Positions 1-7,846 of a stretch of 64,000 bases of DNA are shown here, piece by piece. Positions within the stretch are counted from its first letter, which is position 1. The number at the start of each line of letters is the position of its first letter. Below the pieces are notes generated by a model that saw only the letters and a program-made list of their open reading frames with translations, searched no databases and was not told the origin of the DNA. This DNA comes from Rhizobium sp. CCGE 510 (GTDB lineage: Bacteria; Pseudomonadota; Alphaproteobacteria; Rhizobiales; Rhizobiaceae). Position numbers and translations under genes: made by a program. Location of the stretch: contig NZ_AEYF01000003.1 in NCBI RefSeq assembly GCF_000292525.1, positions 62,001 through 126,000 on the forward strand, in the 5' to 3' direction.

Positions 1-619
1 TAATCACAGTCGGTTCCGAAAGTGTCTGGTGTGGGTAGAAAATGGGCATGTCTTCGAAGCCTTCCGGCACTGGGCCGGCGCCGTTGTCGAAAAGCCTTGA
101 AGTCTGGACCGTGAACCTCTTCCTCCTGGAAAACGCATTGCGTGCCAGGTATGCGTACCTCAATGTTCTCGAAAGAGCCTTCCGCCACACCTCGTCCGGA
201 TTGCCAAGGTACTGCAAGGTTCCGCTACTGTAGAAAACGTCGAACTCGTCTGGCATCTCATCTAGAAATGATATCGACGGGCGGAGAATCTGCGACGCCG
301 AGGCCATTGCTGCCGTCTCGACCACAGCAAAGGACCAGGCTGGAAATCTCCTTTGCAGAACTGCGCAGATTTCACCTGCAGATCCGCCGAAATCCACAAA
401 CCGGCCAGTGGTAAAGTTCAACGCGGAAAGCAGTTCAGAAGACGGTTCCGCGAAAAGCTCTTCTCTCCCGACTATCTGTCGAGAACGCTCCAAGCGGAAC
501 GCTGTCAGATCCCGGTCGGAATAATCACCTTCTGCCGCCGCCGCCGCTCGCGTCCACGACCAGTAGGTCGTTTCACGCTTGCGCCATTGAGACACAGCGG
601 CTCTTACAGACACTGGCAA
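1..619 (-). CDS. TIGR04325-like SAM methyltransferase, C-terminus cut by window edge
   Basis: Translation of the minus strand is open from the stop at 653 down to base 1. It contains a SAM-binding glycine loop (FVDFGGSAGE), a VVE acidic strand end, then SSGTLQYLGNP and YLARNAFSRR followed by FTVQT. This order resembles the TIGR04325 (LIC12133-like) methyltransferase family found in surface-glycan clusters. No ATG precedes the conserved part. TTG at 619 or GTG at 613 or 595 are the candidate starts, so the start is uncertain. The gene follows the last visible phage gene in the same direction. It may be a phage accessory (moron) gene that modifies a surface sugar, or the host gene flanking the prophage. 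The substrate is unknown. Confidence 0.6.
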   Translation of the reverse strand, partial: MPVSVRAAVSQWRKRETTYWSWTRAAAAAEGDYSDRDLTAFRLERSRQIVGREELFAEPSSELLSALNFTTGRFVDFGGSAGEICAVLQRRFPAWSFAVVETAAMASASQILRPSISFLDEMPDEFDVFYSSGTLQYLGNPDEVWRKALSRTLRYAYLARNAFSRRKRFTVQTSRLFDNGAGPVPEGFEDMPIFYPHQTLSEPTVI

Positions 620-806
620 AATTGCTCTTACTAGCTGTTTACCTTCCTCGTCCTACAGGCGCAGACGAGCATCTACAGCTTTGCCGAGAGATTTAAAAGC
701 AACCCCAGTAATTCGAACTGAGCGATCTGCTTTTTCAACGGGCGACGGAGTGCGCGTCGCGCGTTCGCTGGGGATTGCTATTTTGTGGGAAGACATGCGG
801 GGTAGG

Positions 807-1463
807 TTACCAGCCACCACCACCGCCGCCGCCGCCGCCGCCGCCGCCGTTTCGACCGCGTACTCCAAGAAGCGCGCGTGCAAGAGCAGCCTTCGCGCCG
901 GCTCTACGACCACCTACGGTATCGGCTTCGGCCGGCATCATAACGCGTCCCTTTAAAGCATCCATACCGAGTCCTTTCAAAGCCTCTTCTCGAGCGCCAC
1001 GAAAGGCCTGCTCGGCTCGGTTGCTGAAACCACCTTCCCCGTTCCCGAAACCTTGAACAGCAGCGAGCCCGATGTCGGTCATCCTCCCTGGCGGCAACTT
1101 AAAAACTCGGTCAGAAGCCAAACCTCCGGCGCGCTGCAGCGTTTCGGAGACATAGGGATGCTGTTCGTCGAAGGCTCTGTCCATCCCGCGCTGATTGGCG
1201 AGTGCGTTATCATACCGCTCTCCAAACGTTTCGCCCGGCAGGGGCGGAAACAAAAAATCGGGCAACAGTGGGTCAGCATAGGGCGCCAGAAATGCAGCTG
1301 TCCCAGCGTCCATTTCATCGAGATAAGGACCGACGACAGTGCCGCGGCTGATGGCGCGTATGGCATTGTTAACCGAGAGGTCGCCGGAATGCCCCGCATA
1401 AGGGTCATTTCTAAGCTCGGCAACTTTTCTCGGTGGTACAACCGGTGTTCTGTTGTCTGGCAT
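807..1463 (-). CDS. phage-region protein with poly-glycine C-terminus
   Basis: A 218-residue protein of unknown function. I chose ATG at 1463 because AGGAG lies seven bases upstream; an in-frame extension to 1601 has no such site. The body is rich in Pro, Asp and Gly, with an RDEA-type charged second half. The last 20 or so residues are Arg-Gly-rich and end in about twelve glycines plus a terminal tryptophan. It has the orientation of the phage late operon but is separated from the next gene by about 300 bases, so it may have its own promoter. A structural or ejected virion protein is possible. No domain is recognised. Confidence 0.65.
   Translation of the reverse strand: MPDNRTPVVPPRKVAELRNDPYAGHSGDLSVNNAIRAISRGTVVGPYLDEMDAGTAAFLAPYADPLLPDFLFPPLPGETFGERYDNALANQRGMDRAFDEQHPYVSETLQRAGGLASDRVFKLPPGRMTDIGLAAVQGFGNGEGGFSNRAEQAFRGAREEALKGLGMDALKGRVMMPAEADTVGGRRAGAKAALARALLGVRGRNGGGGGGGGGGGGW
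814..849. repeat. GCC/GGC trinucleotide run encoding poly-glycine
   Basis: A run of CCA then CCG triplets on the plus strand, read as glycine codons on the minus strand just before the stop codon at 807-809. Slippage by whole triplets would change only the number of glycines. Confidence 0.9.
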
Positions 1464-1764
1464 TATGATCTCCTGTGGATGGTGATTGGGTTCGACAAGG
1501 CTTCCGAGCAGCAGCTTGGAAGCCTGCCTCAGTCTTAGGATGCCGGAGCGAAATGAGCCGCACGCCGGCTTCTTCACTCGTGCAAGGACGGCGTGCGCCA
1601 CGGTGGGACGTTCGCGATGGCAATGGCCTTCAGAAGGGCCGAGTTCGCAGGCTGTTCATCGGAATTCGGTTTGAAGGAATGGCTACTGTCCGTTCGGCAA
1701 AAAGGGCCGACAACAGCAGGTGGAGCCTAAATGGCGGGCGCTAGCGAAAAGGGCTCCGGCGTTG
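1464..1764. other. gap without recognised gene
   Basis: About 300 bases between two minus-strand phage genes. Short overlapping open frames exist but none has a good ribosome site or recognisable motif. It could hold a late promoter for the gene ending at 807. Confidence 0.5.
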
Positions 1765-2094
1765 TCATGGAACACTGCGCTGGCCGCCGAACCATGACGA
1801 CAGGAAGCCGGGAGGCTTCGCTGGCGGAATGGCAGGCACGCCGGGCGGAGTAGCAGGCACGACCCTCGGCGCCGCGGGAGCCTTCGCCACAGCAGCCAGC
1901 CGCTCCTGATCCTGCTGCCTAATCGCCAGCCCGCCCATCAGCGCCTGCGCCAGCCGCGCCGCCCCTTGCCAGGGCGATTGCACCGGGCTCGCGTCCATGC
2001 CTTGCTGCAGCATGGCGTAGGCCAGTTGCTTGCGCTTGTCGTCGATGTCGCCCTGTGTCTTGCCGGTATTGGCGCCGAAGATCGTTGGGATCAT
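1765..2094 (-). CDS. small proline-rich phage virion-region protein
   Basis: A 109-residue protein, helical and Gln-rich in the first 65 residues (KRKQLAYAMLQQGMDA), then an Ala/Pro linker and a short FLSSWFGG end. Its ATG overlaps the stop of the preceding gene (ATGA, 2091-2094), so it is translationally coupled to the S74-domain protein. No family is recognised. Its place after the tail genes suggests a minor tail or ejection protein; that is inference. Confidence 0.65.
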   Translation of the reverse strand: MIPTIFGANTGKTQGDIDDKRKQLAYAMLQQGMDASPVQSPWQGAARLAQALMGGLAIRQQDQERLAAVAKAPAAPRVVPATPPGVPAIPPAKPPGFLSSWFGGQRSVP

Positions 2095-3095
2095 GCCACT
2101 GCCCTTTCGTAGAAGACGCGGTCGAAGCCGTCGGCGTGTTCGAAGACGGCGTCCGGATGGATTTTTCGCACATCGTCGGACATCAGGCCGATCTGGGTCG
2201 GGCCACCGTGCTTGTATTTGAAGGCGTAGACCGGCAGGCCGTTGTCGAGTGTGCCGACGCGTTTGATGTCCTCCTTCAGCCGCCGGTCGGACTTCGCCCA
2301 GCCGCCAAGGAGTGTTCCGCCGAGGCCGAAGAGGCCGCCCATCGCCGCGTTCGATTGGGCGACCTGGCGGTCGTAGAGGCCCATTTTCTGGTTGAAATTG
2401 TCATTGATCAGGCCGGCCTGGTCGACGTTCGGCAGCTGCGTCGTCGGCGTGTTGACATAGCTCGGCTGATGCACCTGCGATCCCGACATCAGCGCCGAAA
2501 TCTCGTTCAGCGGCTGGTTTCGCTCGGTCAGGATCGCGTTCTGGGCATTCGAATACATATCGCCGAGATACTGGTCGGAGGCGGCCTGCTTGCGGGTGGA
2601 AAAATCGCGCAGCGCGTTGTCGTAAGCCGCCGAGCCCATCGAGATGCCCTTGTCGGCGAGGCTCTGGTCGAGGCTCGCCTGATCGCGATCCCACTGGTTG
2701 TTGAAGCCGGACTGCCAGTGGTTATTGACATATTTGTCGACATTGCCGGCGCTCAAATCGACATTGGTGCCGAGCACACCGGAAATCTTGCCGGTCTGGT
2801 CGTTGGCGAGCCTGGCAAGGCCGAGCTGCGTCTGCTGCGTCTGGTCGTAGATCGCCTGGTTTTCAGGCGAATAGGTCTGATAGGCCGAATAGGTCGGCAG
2901 CTGGTAGCTCTTGCCGTTCTGGTCTTTCATCGTCTGGTAGCCGCTGACCTTGTATTCCAGCGAACCATCCGGCGTGTACTGGTTGGTGTGGCTGAGGCCG
3001 GCATTGGCGATGGCGGTGTCGACGTTGGTGGCCGTCTGGGCCGCCGCGGTCTGGGTCGGATCAGGCGCCTTGGGGGCCTTCGGTGTCGAGACCAT
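2091..3095 (-). CDS. phage tail/ejection protein with C-terminal S74 intramolecular chaperone domain
   Basis: A 334-residue protein. Residues 1-265 are Gln/Asn/Thr-rich and helical (many LAR, DQT and NQ patches). Residues 269-334 are an S74-type domain beginning SDRRLKEDI, followed by VYAFKYK and IGLMSDDV. The Ser269/Lys274 pair matches the dyad used for self-cleavage in this family, where the domain helps trimeric fibres fold. GGAGG lies nine bases before ATG 3095. It overlaps the end of the acetyltransferase-like gene by 35 bases. It is short for a fibre and lacks a visible beta-helix, so it may be an internal virion protein that borrowed the chaperone domain. Confidence 0.8.
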   Translation of the reverse strand: MVSTPKAPKAPDPTQTAAAQTATNVDTAIANAGLSHTNQYTPDGSLEYKVSGYQTMKDQNGKSYQLPTYSAYQTYSPENQAIYDQTQQTQLGLARLANDQTGKISGVLGTNVDLSAGNVDKYVNNHWQSGFNNQWDRDQASLDQSLADKGISMGSAAYDNALRDFSTRKQAASDQYLGDMYSNAQNAILTERNQPLNEISALMSGSQVHQPSYVNTPTTQLPNVDQAGLINDNFNQKMGLYDRQVAQSNAAMGGLFGLGGTLLGGWAKSDRRLKEDIKRVGTLDNGLPVYAFKYKHGGPTQIGLMSDDVRKIHPDAVFEHADGFDRVFYERAVA

Positions 3096-3477
3096 AGGGG
3101 AAATCCTCCTTCATGATTGCGTAAAGCAGGCCGTCGCAGTCGCCGAAATAGGCTTTCTGGCGGCCTTCCAGCCGGGCGCCGAGCCTCGCGAGCATCGTCT
3201 GGGCGTCGAAATTGTCGGCCCGGGTCCTGGCCGTTGCGCGCCGGCAGCCGAGCTGATGCACGACATAGCCAAACACCGATCGCATCACCGTCAGCGTCAG
3301 CCGGTCGGCGGCCAGCGAGATCTCGACGTCATGCGCGGTCCAGACGTTGAAGACGAAGCCGGCGATGATCCGGCCCCGGTCGACATGGGCAAGCGTGGTG
3401 TAAGGCGGGTGGAAGCTGACGCCGATCCGGCCGCCGACCCAGGCGGCGATTTCCGCGCGCGGTTCGGAGACGATCAA
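3061..3477 (-). CDS. phage GNAT-like/DUF2833-type virion protein
   Basis: A 138-residue protein with the strand-helix pattern of a small acetyltransferase fold (AGFVFNVWTAHDVEISLA, then VMRSVFGYVVHQLGCRRATART and NFDAQTMLARLGARLEG). Similar small acetyltransferase-like proteins sit among the tail and internal virion genes of T7-like and rhizobial podophages. No clear acetyl-CoA loop (Q/RxxGxG/A) is visible, so catalytic activity is doubtful. It starts with ATG 3477 inside the stop of the upstream tail gene (4-base overlap), so it belongs to the same coupled operon. Confidence 0.6.
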   Translation of the reverse strand: MIVSEPRAEIAAWVGGRIGVSFHPPYTTLAHVDRGRIIAGFVFNVWTAHDVEISLAADRLTLTVMRSVFGYVVHQLGCRRATARTRADNFDAQTMLARLGARLEGRQKAYFGDCDGLLYAIMKEDFPYGLDTEGPQGA

Positions 3478-5297
3478 ATCGGCGTGCCTTTTTCATAAAG
3501 CACCGAGCCGCCGACGACGGCGGCTTCCGAGACGGAGCCGGAGGAGCCGGAAATCAGCGCGCGGATCGTCGGCGCCAAGGCCGAACCGGCGCCGCCGGCG
3601 GAGGCGAATTTGCGCACCAGCGAAACGCCGGGGAATTTCGAGACACCCCAGACCGCCGCCCCCCATTTCGCCGCCGCGTTGTTTTCGATTGACGACAGCA
3701 GCGCCGTGGGAATCTTGGTCTGGTAATCCACCGAGATCCCGCCATACATCAGCGAGGAAACGCCGATCTGCGCCGTCACCCCGATCAGCTTCGAGAGCTT
3801 GGTCGAGAGCCCGTCGCCATAGCGGCTCCAGGCGCCGACCATCAGCGCGTCGATCGCCACACCATTGTCGTTGGCGCCGACCTCGGCCTCGTAGACCGTG
3901 CCGGCGCCGGCGCCGAAGAACAGCCGGTCCTGCCAAGTCGCCCAGCAGGAGGCCGGCATGCCGACGAAGCGGCACCAGGCGCCGGTCTCGGTGTTCATCA
4001 CATATTGATAGGGGCCGAAGGAGGACGGCAGGTTGACGATCGCCATCTGCCGGGCGGGGAAGCTCGAAAGCTGCCATTCCTGCGAGGTCGTGCCGGTTGC
4101 CGCCACCGTCTCGCGCCATGTCGGGCCGATCCTGGCGGTAATGGCGCCAAGGCTGGTGGCGCCGCGGTCGAGCTGTACCGCCTTGGTGATCGGCACGATG
4201 CCATCGGTGGTCATGATCGCCAGATCGGCGCCGACCGAGAGCAGGCATCGGTCGCTGCCGAGCGGCCGGCCGAGCTTGAAGGTGCCGATCAGCCCCCAGT
4301 TCGAAACGCTCGAAGGATCCGAACCCTGGAAGACGATCACCTCGCCTTCCGAGGAGATCAGCACCAGGCATTGCTGCAGGCCTGTCGAAACCGGGATCGT
4401 CCAGACGTTGATCGCAACCAGCGTGCCGCCATATTTCATGTTGCCGCCGACCGGCAGCACCGTCGCCGCGCCGCTGACGGCATCGGTGGCGAGATACCAG
4501 ACATTGGTCGAATTCTTCTCGATGAACCACAGGCGCGAGCGATAGGCGGTGACCGCGATCAGCAGCGAAGCATCGGGAATGCCGGTGATCATCGTCGAGG
4601 CAACGTAGGGTGTGGCGACCACGCCCTTTTCCAGCTGCGCATTGGTGACCGTTCCCGTCACGGTAGCGACCAGCGTGCCGGCTGCCGGCGTGAAGGTGAG
4701 CGACACCCGGTTGTTGACGCCGGTGCCGGTCAGCGTGCCGGCGAAGGCACCGGAGAGCGTAATAGAACCGGTGCCGAAGAAGCTCAGCGTATAGGGCGTG
4801 TTTTTGACGGCAACGTTCTGAGTGGCGAGTGCTGCGGTGCCCACCAGAAAATTGTTGGTCCAGGAGGTGCCATTGAAGAGCAGCGGCGTATCCAGGCCGT
4901 TGACGAGGCGCAGGAATTCCTGGCCGGCCGGGTTGGTATATTGCTGCACCGACCAATGGGCGCTGGCCATGCCGGAGACGACGGGCGCACCGGCAGCACC
5001 CCCCACCGTCACGTCAAAAATCTTGTCGCCGGCGGCGGCAAACAGCCTGTTGCTGACGCCGGAATAGGGGATGACCGTCTGCACGTCACCGCCGAGGCCG
5101 GTTGAGAAGGCGAGGAAACCATAGCGGGCGCGGACGCGGTTGGCCTCGGGAAAGAAATTGTCGAGCTGAAACGCCGCATCCGCGGGCATATCCGCCATCT
5201 CGACATCGGTTCGCCAGCCGCCGATCGGCGCGATCCAGTCTTTGCTCGGCGAAACGCGGCCGGTGCGGCCGTTTGGGGGGACAGGTCTGCGGGTCAT
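3474..5297 (-). CDS. large tail hub/nozzle-like phage protein (P22 gp10 position)
   Basis: A 607-residue protein. I chose ATG 5297, which overlaps the TGA of the preceding adaptor gene; a longer frame starts at 5327. It is almost entirely beta-strand with repeated blade-like segments (RLWFIEKNS, NVWYLATDA, LVLISSEGEV, DLAIMTTDGI, RLFFGAGAGTVYE). That suits the beta-propeller tail hub of P22-like phages, which seals packaged DNA. Residues near 170-230 look like an inserted beta-sandwich ending NAQLEKGVVATPYV, a pattern common in phage carbohydrate-binding inserts. The role is inferred from fold pattern and gene order (adaptor, then this gene). Confidence 0.6.
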   Translation of the reverse strand: MTRRPVPPNGRTGRVSPSKDWIAPIGGWRTDVEMADMPADAAFQLDNFFPEANRVRARYGFLAFSTGLGGDVQTVIPYSGVSNRLFAAAGDKIFDVTVGGAAGAPVVSGMASAHWSVQQYTNPAGQEFLRLVNGLDTPLLFNGTSWTNNFLVGTAALATQNVAVKNTPYTLSFFGTGSITLSGAFAGTLTGTGVNNRVSLTFTPAAGTLVATVTGTVTNAQLEKGVVATPYVASTMITGIPDASLLIAVTAYRSRLWFIEKNSTNVWYLATDAVSGAATVLPVGGNMKYGGTLVAINVWTIPVSTGLQQCLVLISSEGEVIVFQGSDPSSVSNWGLIGTFKLGRPLGSDRCLLSVGADLAIMTTDGIVPITKAVQLDRGATSLGAITARIGPTWRETVAATGTTSQEWQLSSFPARQMAIVNLPSSFGPYQYVMNTETGAWCRFVGMPASCWATWQDRLFFGAGAGTVYEAEVGANDNGVAIDALMVGAWSRYGDGLSTKLSKLIGVTAQIGVSSLMYGGISVDYQTKIPTALLSSIENNAAAKWGAAVWGVSKFPGVSLVRKFASAGGAGSALAPTIRALISGSSGSVSEAAVVGGSVLYEKGTPI

Positions 5298-6001
5298 GGA
5301 TTCCCCCCCGTGATCGTGCCGGGCCAATAATTCTCGGGCGCCAGGCCCCGCGCCGGCAGCGAGAGGTCGACGGGGCTTGCGGCCCGGTCGGCGCCGATCG
5401 CCGCTTCCTTGGATCGCTCGAAACTGGCGAGCTCCTCGCCATAATCGAGGCCCTTGGCCCGCTTCCAGCGCCAGATCAGCGAGAGTTCGAGAAGGTCTTC
5501 GGGGAAACGGGCGGTATCGGTGTCACCAGCCCAGGTGCCGGCCGTGGTCGCGCCGCCATTCACCGCCACCCAGAAGCCGGAGATATAGGCATATTCCACC
5601 GTCTCGCCTGGAGCGTTCGGATAGATGTCGAGCTTGCCGCCGGCCATGCGCCAGATCTGCGGCACCGGGTTGGAATTGAGGATCGTCTGGCGCTGCCAGG
5701 TCTGCGGCTCGACAGGACCGTTCAGCTGCCAGAGGCGCGAGGAATTCCAGATCTTGGCATTGGCGGCGAAGCGGTTCCAGTCATCGGGCGGCTCGGCCGG
5801 TTCCGGATTTGCACCCGTCGCCACGAACTGCCGCCGCACCATCAGCGCCGACCAGTCATGCTCGCGCACCAGGTCGCGGCCGGCGCGGGTGGAGAGGATG
5901 CGCAGCTGCATGATCTGCGGATCCGCCGAGGACATGACGGCCGTCGGCGGATCGAGATCGATTTCCGCGCAGACGTTCTGAATGATGGTCAAGAGCGACA
6001 T
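5294..6001 (-). CDS. head-tail adaptor (P22 gp4/tail tubular A-like)
   Basis: A 235-residue protein beginning MSLLTIIQNVCAEIDL, with a helical first part (RILSTRAGRDLVREHDWSAL) and a strand-rich centre (LDIYPNAPGETVEYAYISGFW). The end is helical, with PEDLLELSLIWRWKRAKG and EELASFERSKEAAI. This layout is typical of the adaptor that binds the portal ring in short-tailed phages, and the helical IWRWKRAKGLDY segment is a frequent signature. It is coupled by ATGA to the next tail gene. A mosaic repeat separates it from the gene upstream. Confidence 0.7.
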   Translation of the reverse strand: MSLLTIIQNVCAEIDLDPPTAVMSSADPQIMQLRILSTRAGRDLVREHDWSALMVRRQFVATGANPEPAEPPDDWNRFAANAKIWNSSRLWQLNGPVEPQTWQRQTILNSNPVPQIWRMAGGKLDIYPNAPGETVEYAYISGFWVAVNGGATTAGTWAGDTDTARFPEDLLELSLIWRWKRAKGLDYGEELASFERSKEAAIGADRAASPVDLSLPARGLAPENYWPGTITGGNP

Positions 6002-6055
6002 GCGGGGGTCTCCGGTTCAGCGCGTTGGCGTGGCGGGTGAATTTGCGTGAAGGTT

Positions 6056-6187
6056 GTGCCGTGTGGCCCCCTCATCCGCCCTACGGGCACCTTCTCCCCG
6101 AGGGGAGAAGAGGGAACCGAGACCTCGCGGCATAACCCCTTCTCCCCAGCGGGGAGAAGGTGGCCCGAAGGGTCGGATGAGGGGGCT
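6056..6187. repeat. RIME/ABC-type mosaic palindrome inside phage operon
   Basis: Begins TGCCGTGTGGCCCCCTCATC, then CTTCTCCCC..GGGGAGAAG arms, and ends CGGATGAGGGGGCTGC. Nearly the same units recur at about 24.4, 37.1 and 56.5 kb. It matches the rhizobial intergenic mosaic elements and lies between two virion genes. Confidence 0.85.
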
Positions 6188-6205
6188 GCTTGCGTCAAGC
6201 CTTCT

Positions 6206-6766
6206 TCAGGCTGCTTGCCGACCGCGGCTCTTGCCGCTTTCGCTTTCGAGCGCCTCGAAGCGCGAGGCCATCTCCCGCATCTGCTCCTGCAGGCGGGTCA
6301 CCTCATCCTTCAGCCGCTCGTTTTCAGCAGCGAAGGCCGAGGCAGCGCTGGAGTTTTCGGCGGTCGCGAGATAGGCCCGGGCAGCGGCGGCAAGCTCGTT
6401 GGCGCCCATGCCGATCTTCTGCTTGGCGGTGTCGGAAAGGGCGGCGAGCTGCTCGACGGTATAGATATTGACCGCCTCCATCTCCTTGATCTGGCTGGGC
6501 TTCAGATAAGGCCATTGCGAAAGCGGCGTGCCGGTCAGCTGCTCGCGCGCCTCAGCCCCCTCCTTGAACCGCTTATAGGCGTCGGAAAAGCGCTGTTTGT
6601 CGTTGTCGGTCACCTCGCGGTAGACCTCGGTATGTTTGTCGCCGGCGATGAAAATCCGAACGAATTCCTTATCGGCAAAGATCGGCCGGCCTTCCTTCTC
6701 AGTCAGAAAGGTCTGTTCGACCGGTTCGAGGCTGAAGGAGGCATAAATTCCGGTGTTGTCGGGCAT
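6206..6766 (-). CDS. phage virion-region protein with C-terminal coiled coil
   Basis: A 186-residue protein from ATG 6766 (MPDNTGIYASF); the longer frame to 6850 runs into the mosaic repeat and is rejected. The centre has DKHTEVYREVTDND and a helix-hairpin-like piece (YLKPSQIKEMEAVNIYTVEQLAAL). The last 60 residues form a coiled coil (ENERLKDEVTRLQEQMREMASRF, residues about 150-175). It lies between the capsid/decoration genes and the adaptor. Similar small proteins occupy this spot in alphaproteobacterial podophages, but I know no proven role. Confidence 0.6.
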   Translation of the reverse strand: MPDNTGIYASFSLEPVEQTFLTEKEGRPIFADKEFVRIFIAGDKHTEVYREVTDNDKQRFSDAYKRFKEGAEAREQLTGTPLSQWPYLKPSQIKEMEAVNIYTVEQLAALSDTAKQKIGMGANELAAAARAYLATAENSSAASAFAAENERLKDEVTRLQEQMREMASRFEALESESGKSRGRQAA

Positions 6767-6840
6767 GTGCTGGTCTCGCTGTTGATGGCGGGGGAAGGGA
6801 AACGGGCGCAGAAGCGCCGCTGTGATATCGTGCCGGTGGC

Positions 6841-6982
6841 TGCCCCTCACCCTAACCCTCTCCCGTAAAAAACGGGGAGAGGGGACGTGCCCTGCTGAAC
6901 GTTGGCGAGGGACGGAGACGTAGCGGCTTGCCCCCTTCTCCCCGTTTACGGGGAGAAGGTGCCGGCAGGCGGATGAGGGGCA
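6841..6982. repeat. mosaic palindrome (CCCTCACCCTAACCCTC type)
   Basis: Starts GCCCCTCACCCTAACCCTC, contains two CTCCCCGT..ACGGGGAG hairpins and ends GGCGGATGAGGGGC. Related copies lie at 14.95, 46.8 and 54.4 kb. It sits between two phage virion genes. Confidence 0.85.
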
Positions 6983-7036
6983 ACGCCACGTATGAGAGGT
7001 CGACGAAACGGGCGCCGAAACGCCCGTTGGCTTGCT

Positions 7037-7822
7037 TTAATTCACCTTCGACAGAAACGGCCGCATCAGCGTCGCCTCGAGCACGCCGGTCGCGGTGACG
7101 GTGATGCCGGTGCCGTTGGCCGTCGCATTGGCCGAAAGCGTGATGCTCTGGACGACGCCGTTCGGGCTGTAGGTGATGCCCGCAATCGTCGTGCCGCCCG
7201 GAATACCCGTGCCGGCGACGGCGGCGCCGATGAACGGGCCGGAACCGGCATTCAGACCGGCAATACCCGAAAGCAGGTTGGAGCCGTTGACGGTGACTGC
7301 CGTAAACGTCTGGTTGGCGGCGGCGAAGTTGACGTTGGCGATCGCCTTGGTGGTGGCCGTGGCCGAGGCCGGGGCGCTGGCCTGGCCTGCGGTGGTGGTG
7401 GTTTCGGCAACGACGAGGGCCGCCGTTGCGGTCGCCACCTGCGACGGCGCCTGGCCGTTGCGCTGCAGCCAGAGGTAATAGGTGCCGGCTGCAAGAGTCA
7501 CGGCGCCAACCGGACCGCCGGTCAGCGTCGGCGGCTGGGCAGCACCCGAAAAGACGCCGCAGCGCTGGCCGACGACGGCGGCCGCCGTGGTCAGCAGCGA
7601 AGCGACATAATCCCGGGTCCACTGGAACCACTGGCCGGGCTGAAGGGTCGTCTGCGAGGCCAGCACCAGCTGGCAATAGACCCATTCGGATTCACGGTCC
7701 CCGCCGGCGATCGCGCCGAGGGAGAAGTTCGGCCCGGGAATACCGGAGCCGGAAACGATCGGGCCTTCGACGACGAACGGGTTCGCGCCAAGACGATCGG
7801 ACTGGATTGTTGCGACCGACAT
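7037..7822 (-). CDS. putative phage head decoration/head fibre protein
   Basis: A 261-residue protein rich in Ala, Gly and Thr and almost free of charge, predicted all-beta. The first 120 residues include RESEWVYCQLVLASQTTLQPGQ and an AAGTYYLWLQRNG strand pair. The last 100 form an Ig-like repeat (GTGIPGGTTIAGITYSPNG, ITLSANATANGTG). It lies 24 bases downstream of the major capsid gene, which is the usual place for a decoration or head-stabilising protein. The name is inferred from position and composition only. Confidence 0.55.
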   Translation of the reverse strand: MSVATIQSDRLGANPFVVEGPIVSGSGIPGPNFSLGAIAGGDRESEWVYCQLVLASQTTLQPGQWFQWTRDYVASLLTTAAAVVGQRCGVFSGAAQPPTLTGGPVGAVTLAAGTYYLWLQRNGQAPSQVATATAALVVAETTTTAGQASAPASATATTKAIANVNFAAANQTFTAVTVNGSNLLSGIAGLNAGSGPFIGAAVAGTGIPGGTTIAGITYSPNGVVQSITLSANATANGTGITVTATGVLEATLMRPFLSKVN

Positions 7823-7846
7823 TTGCTGTGTTCCTTTCGTGGACGA

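Noticed and set aside
814..849. Short tandem repeat as CRISPR-like array
   Set aside because: Pure triplet repeat without spacers, inside a coding end.
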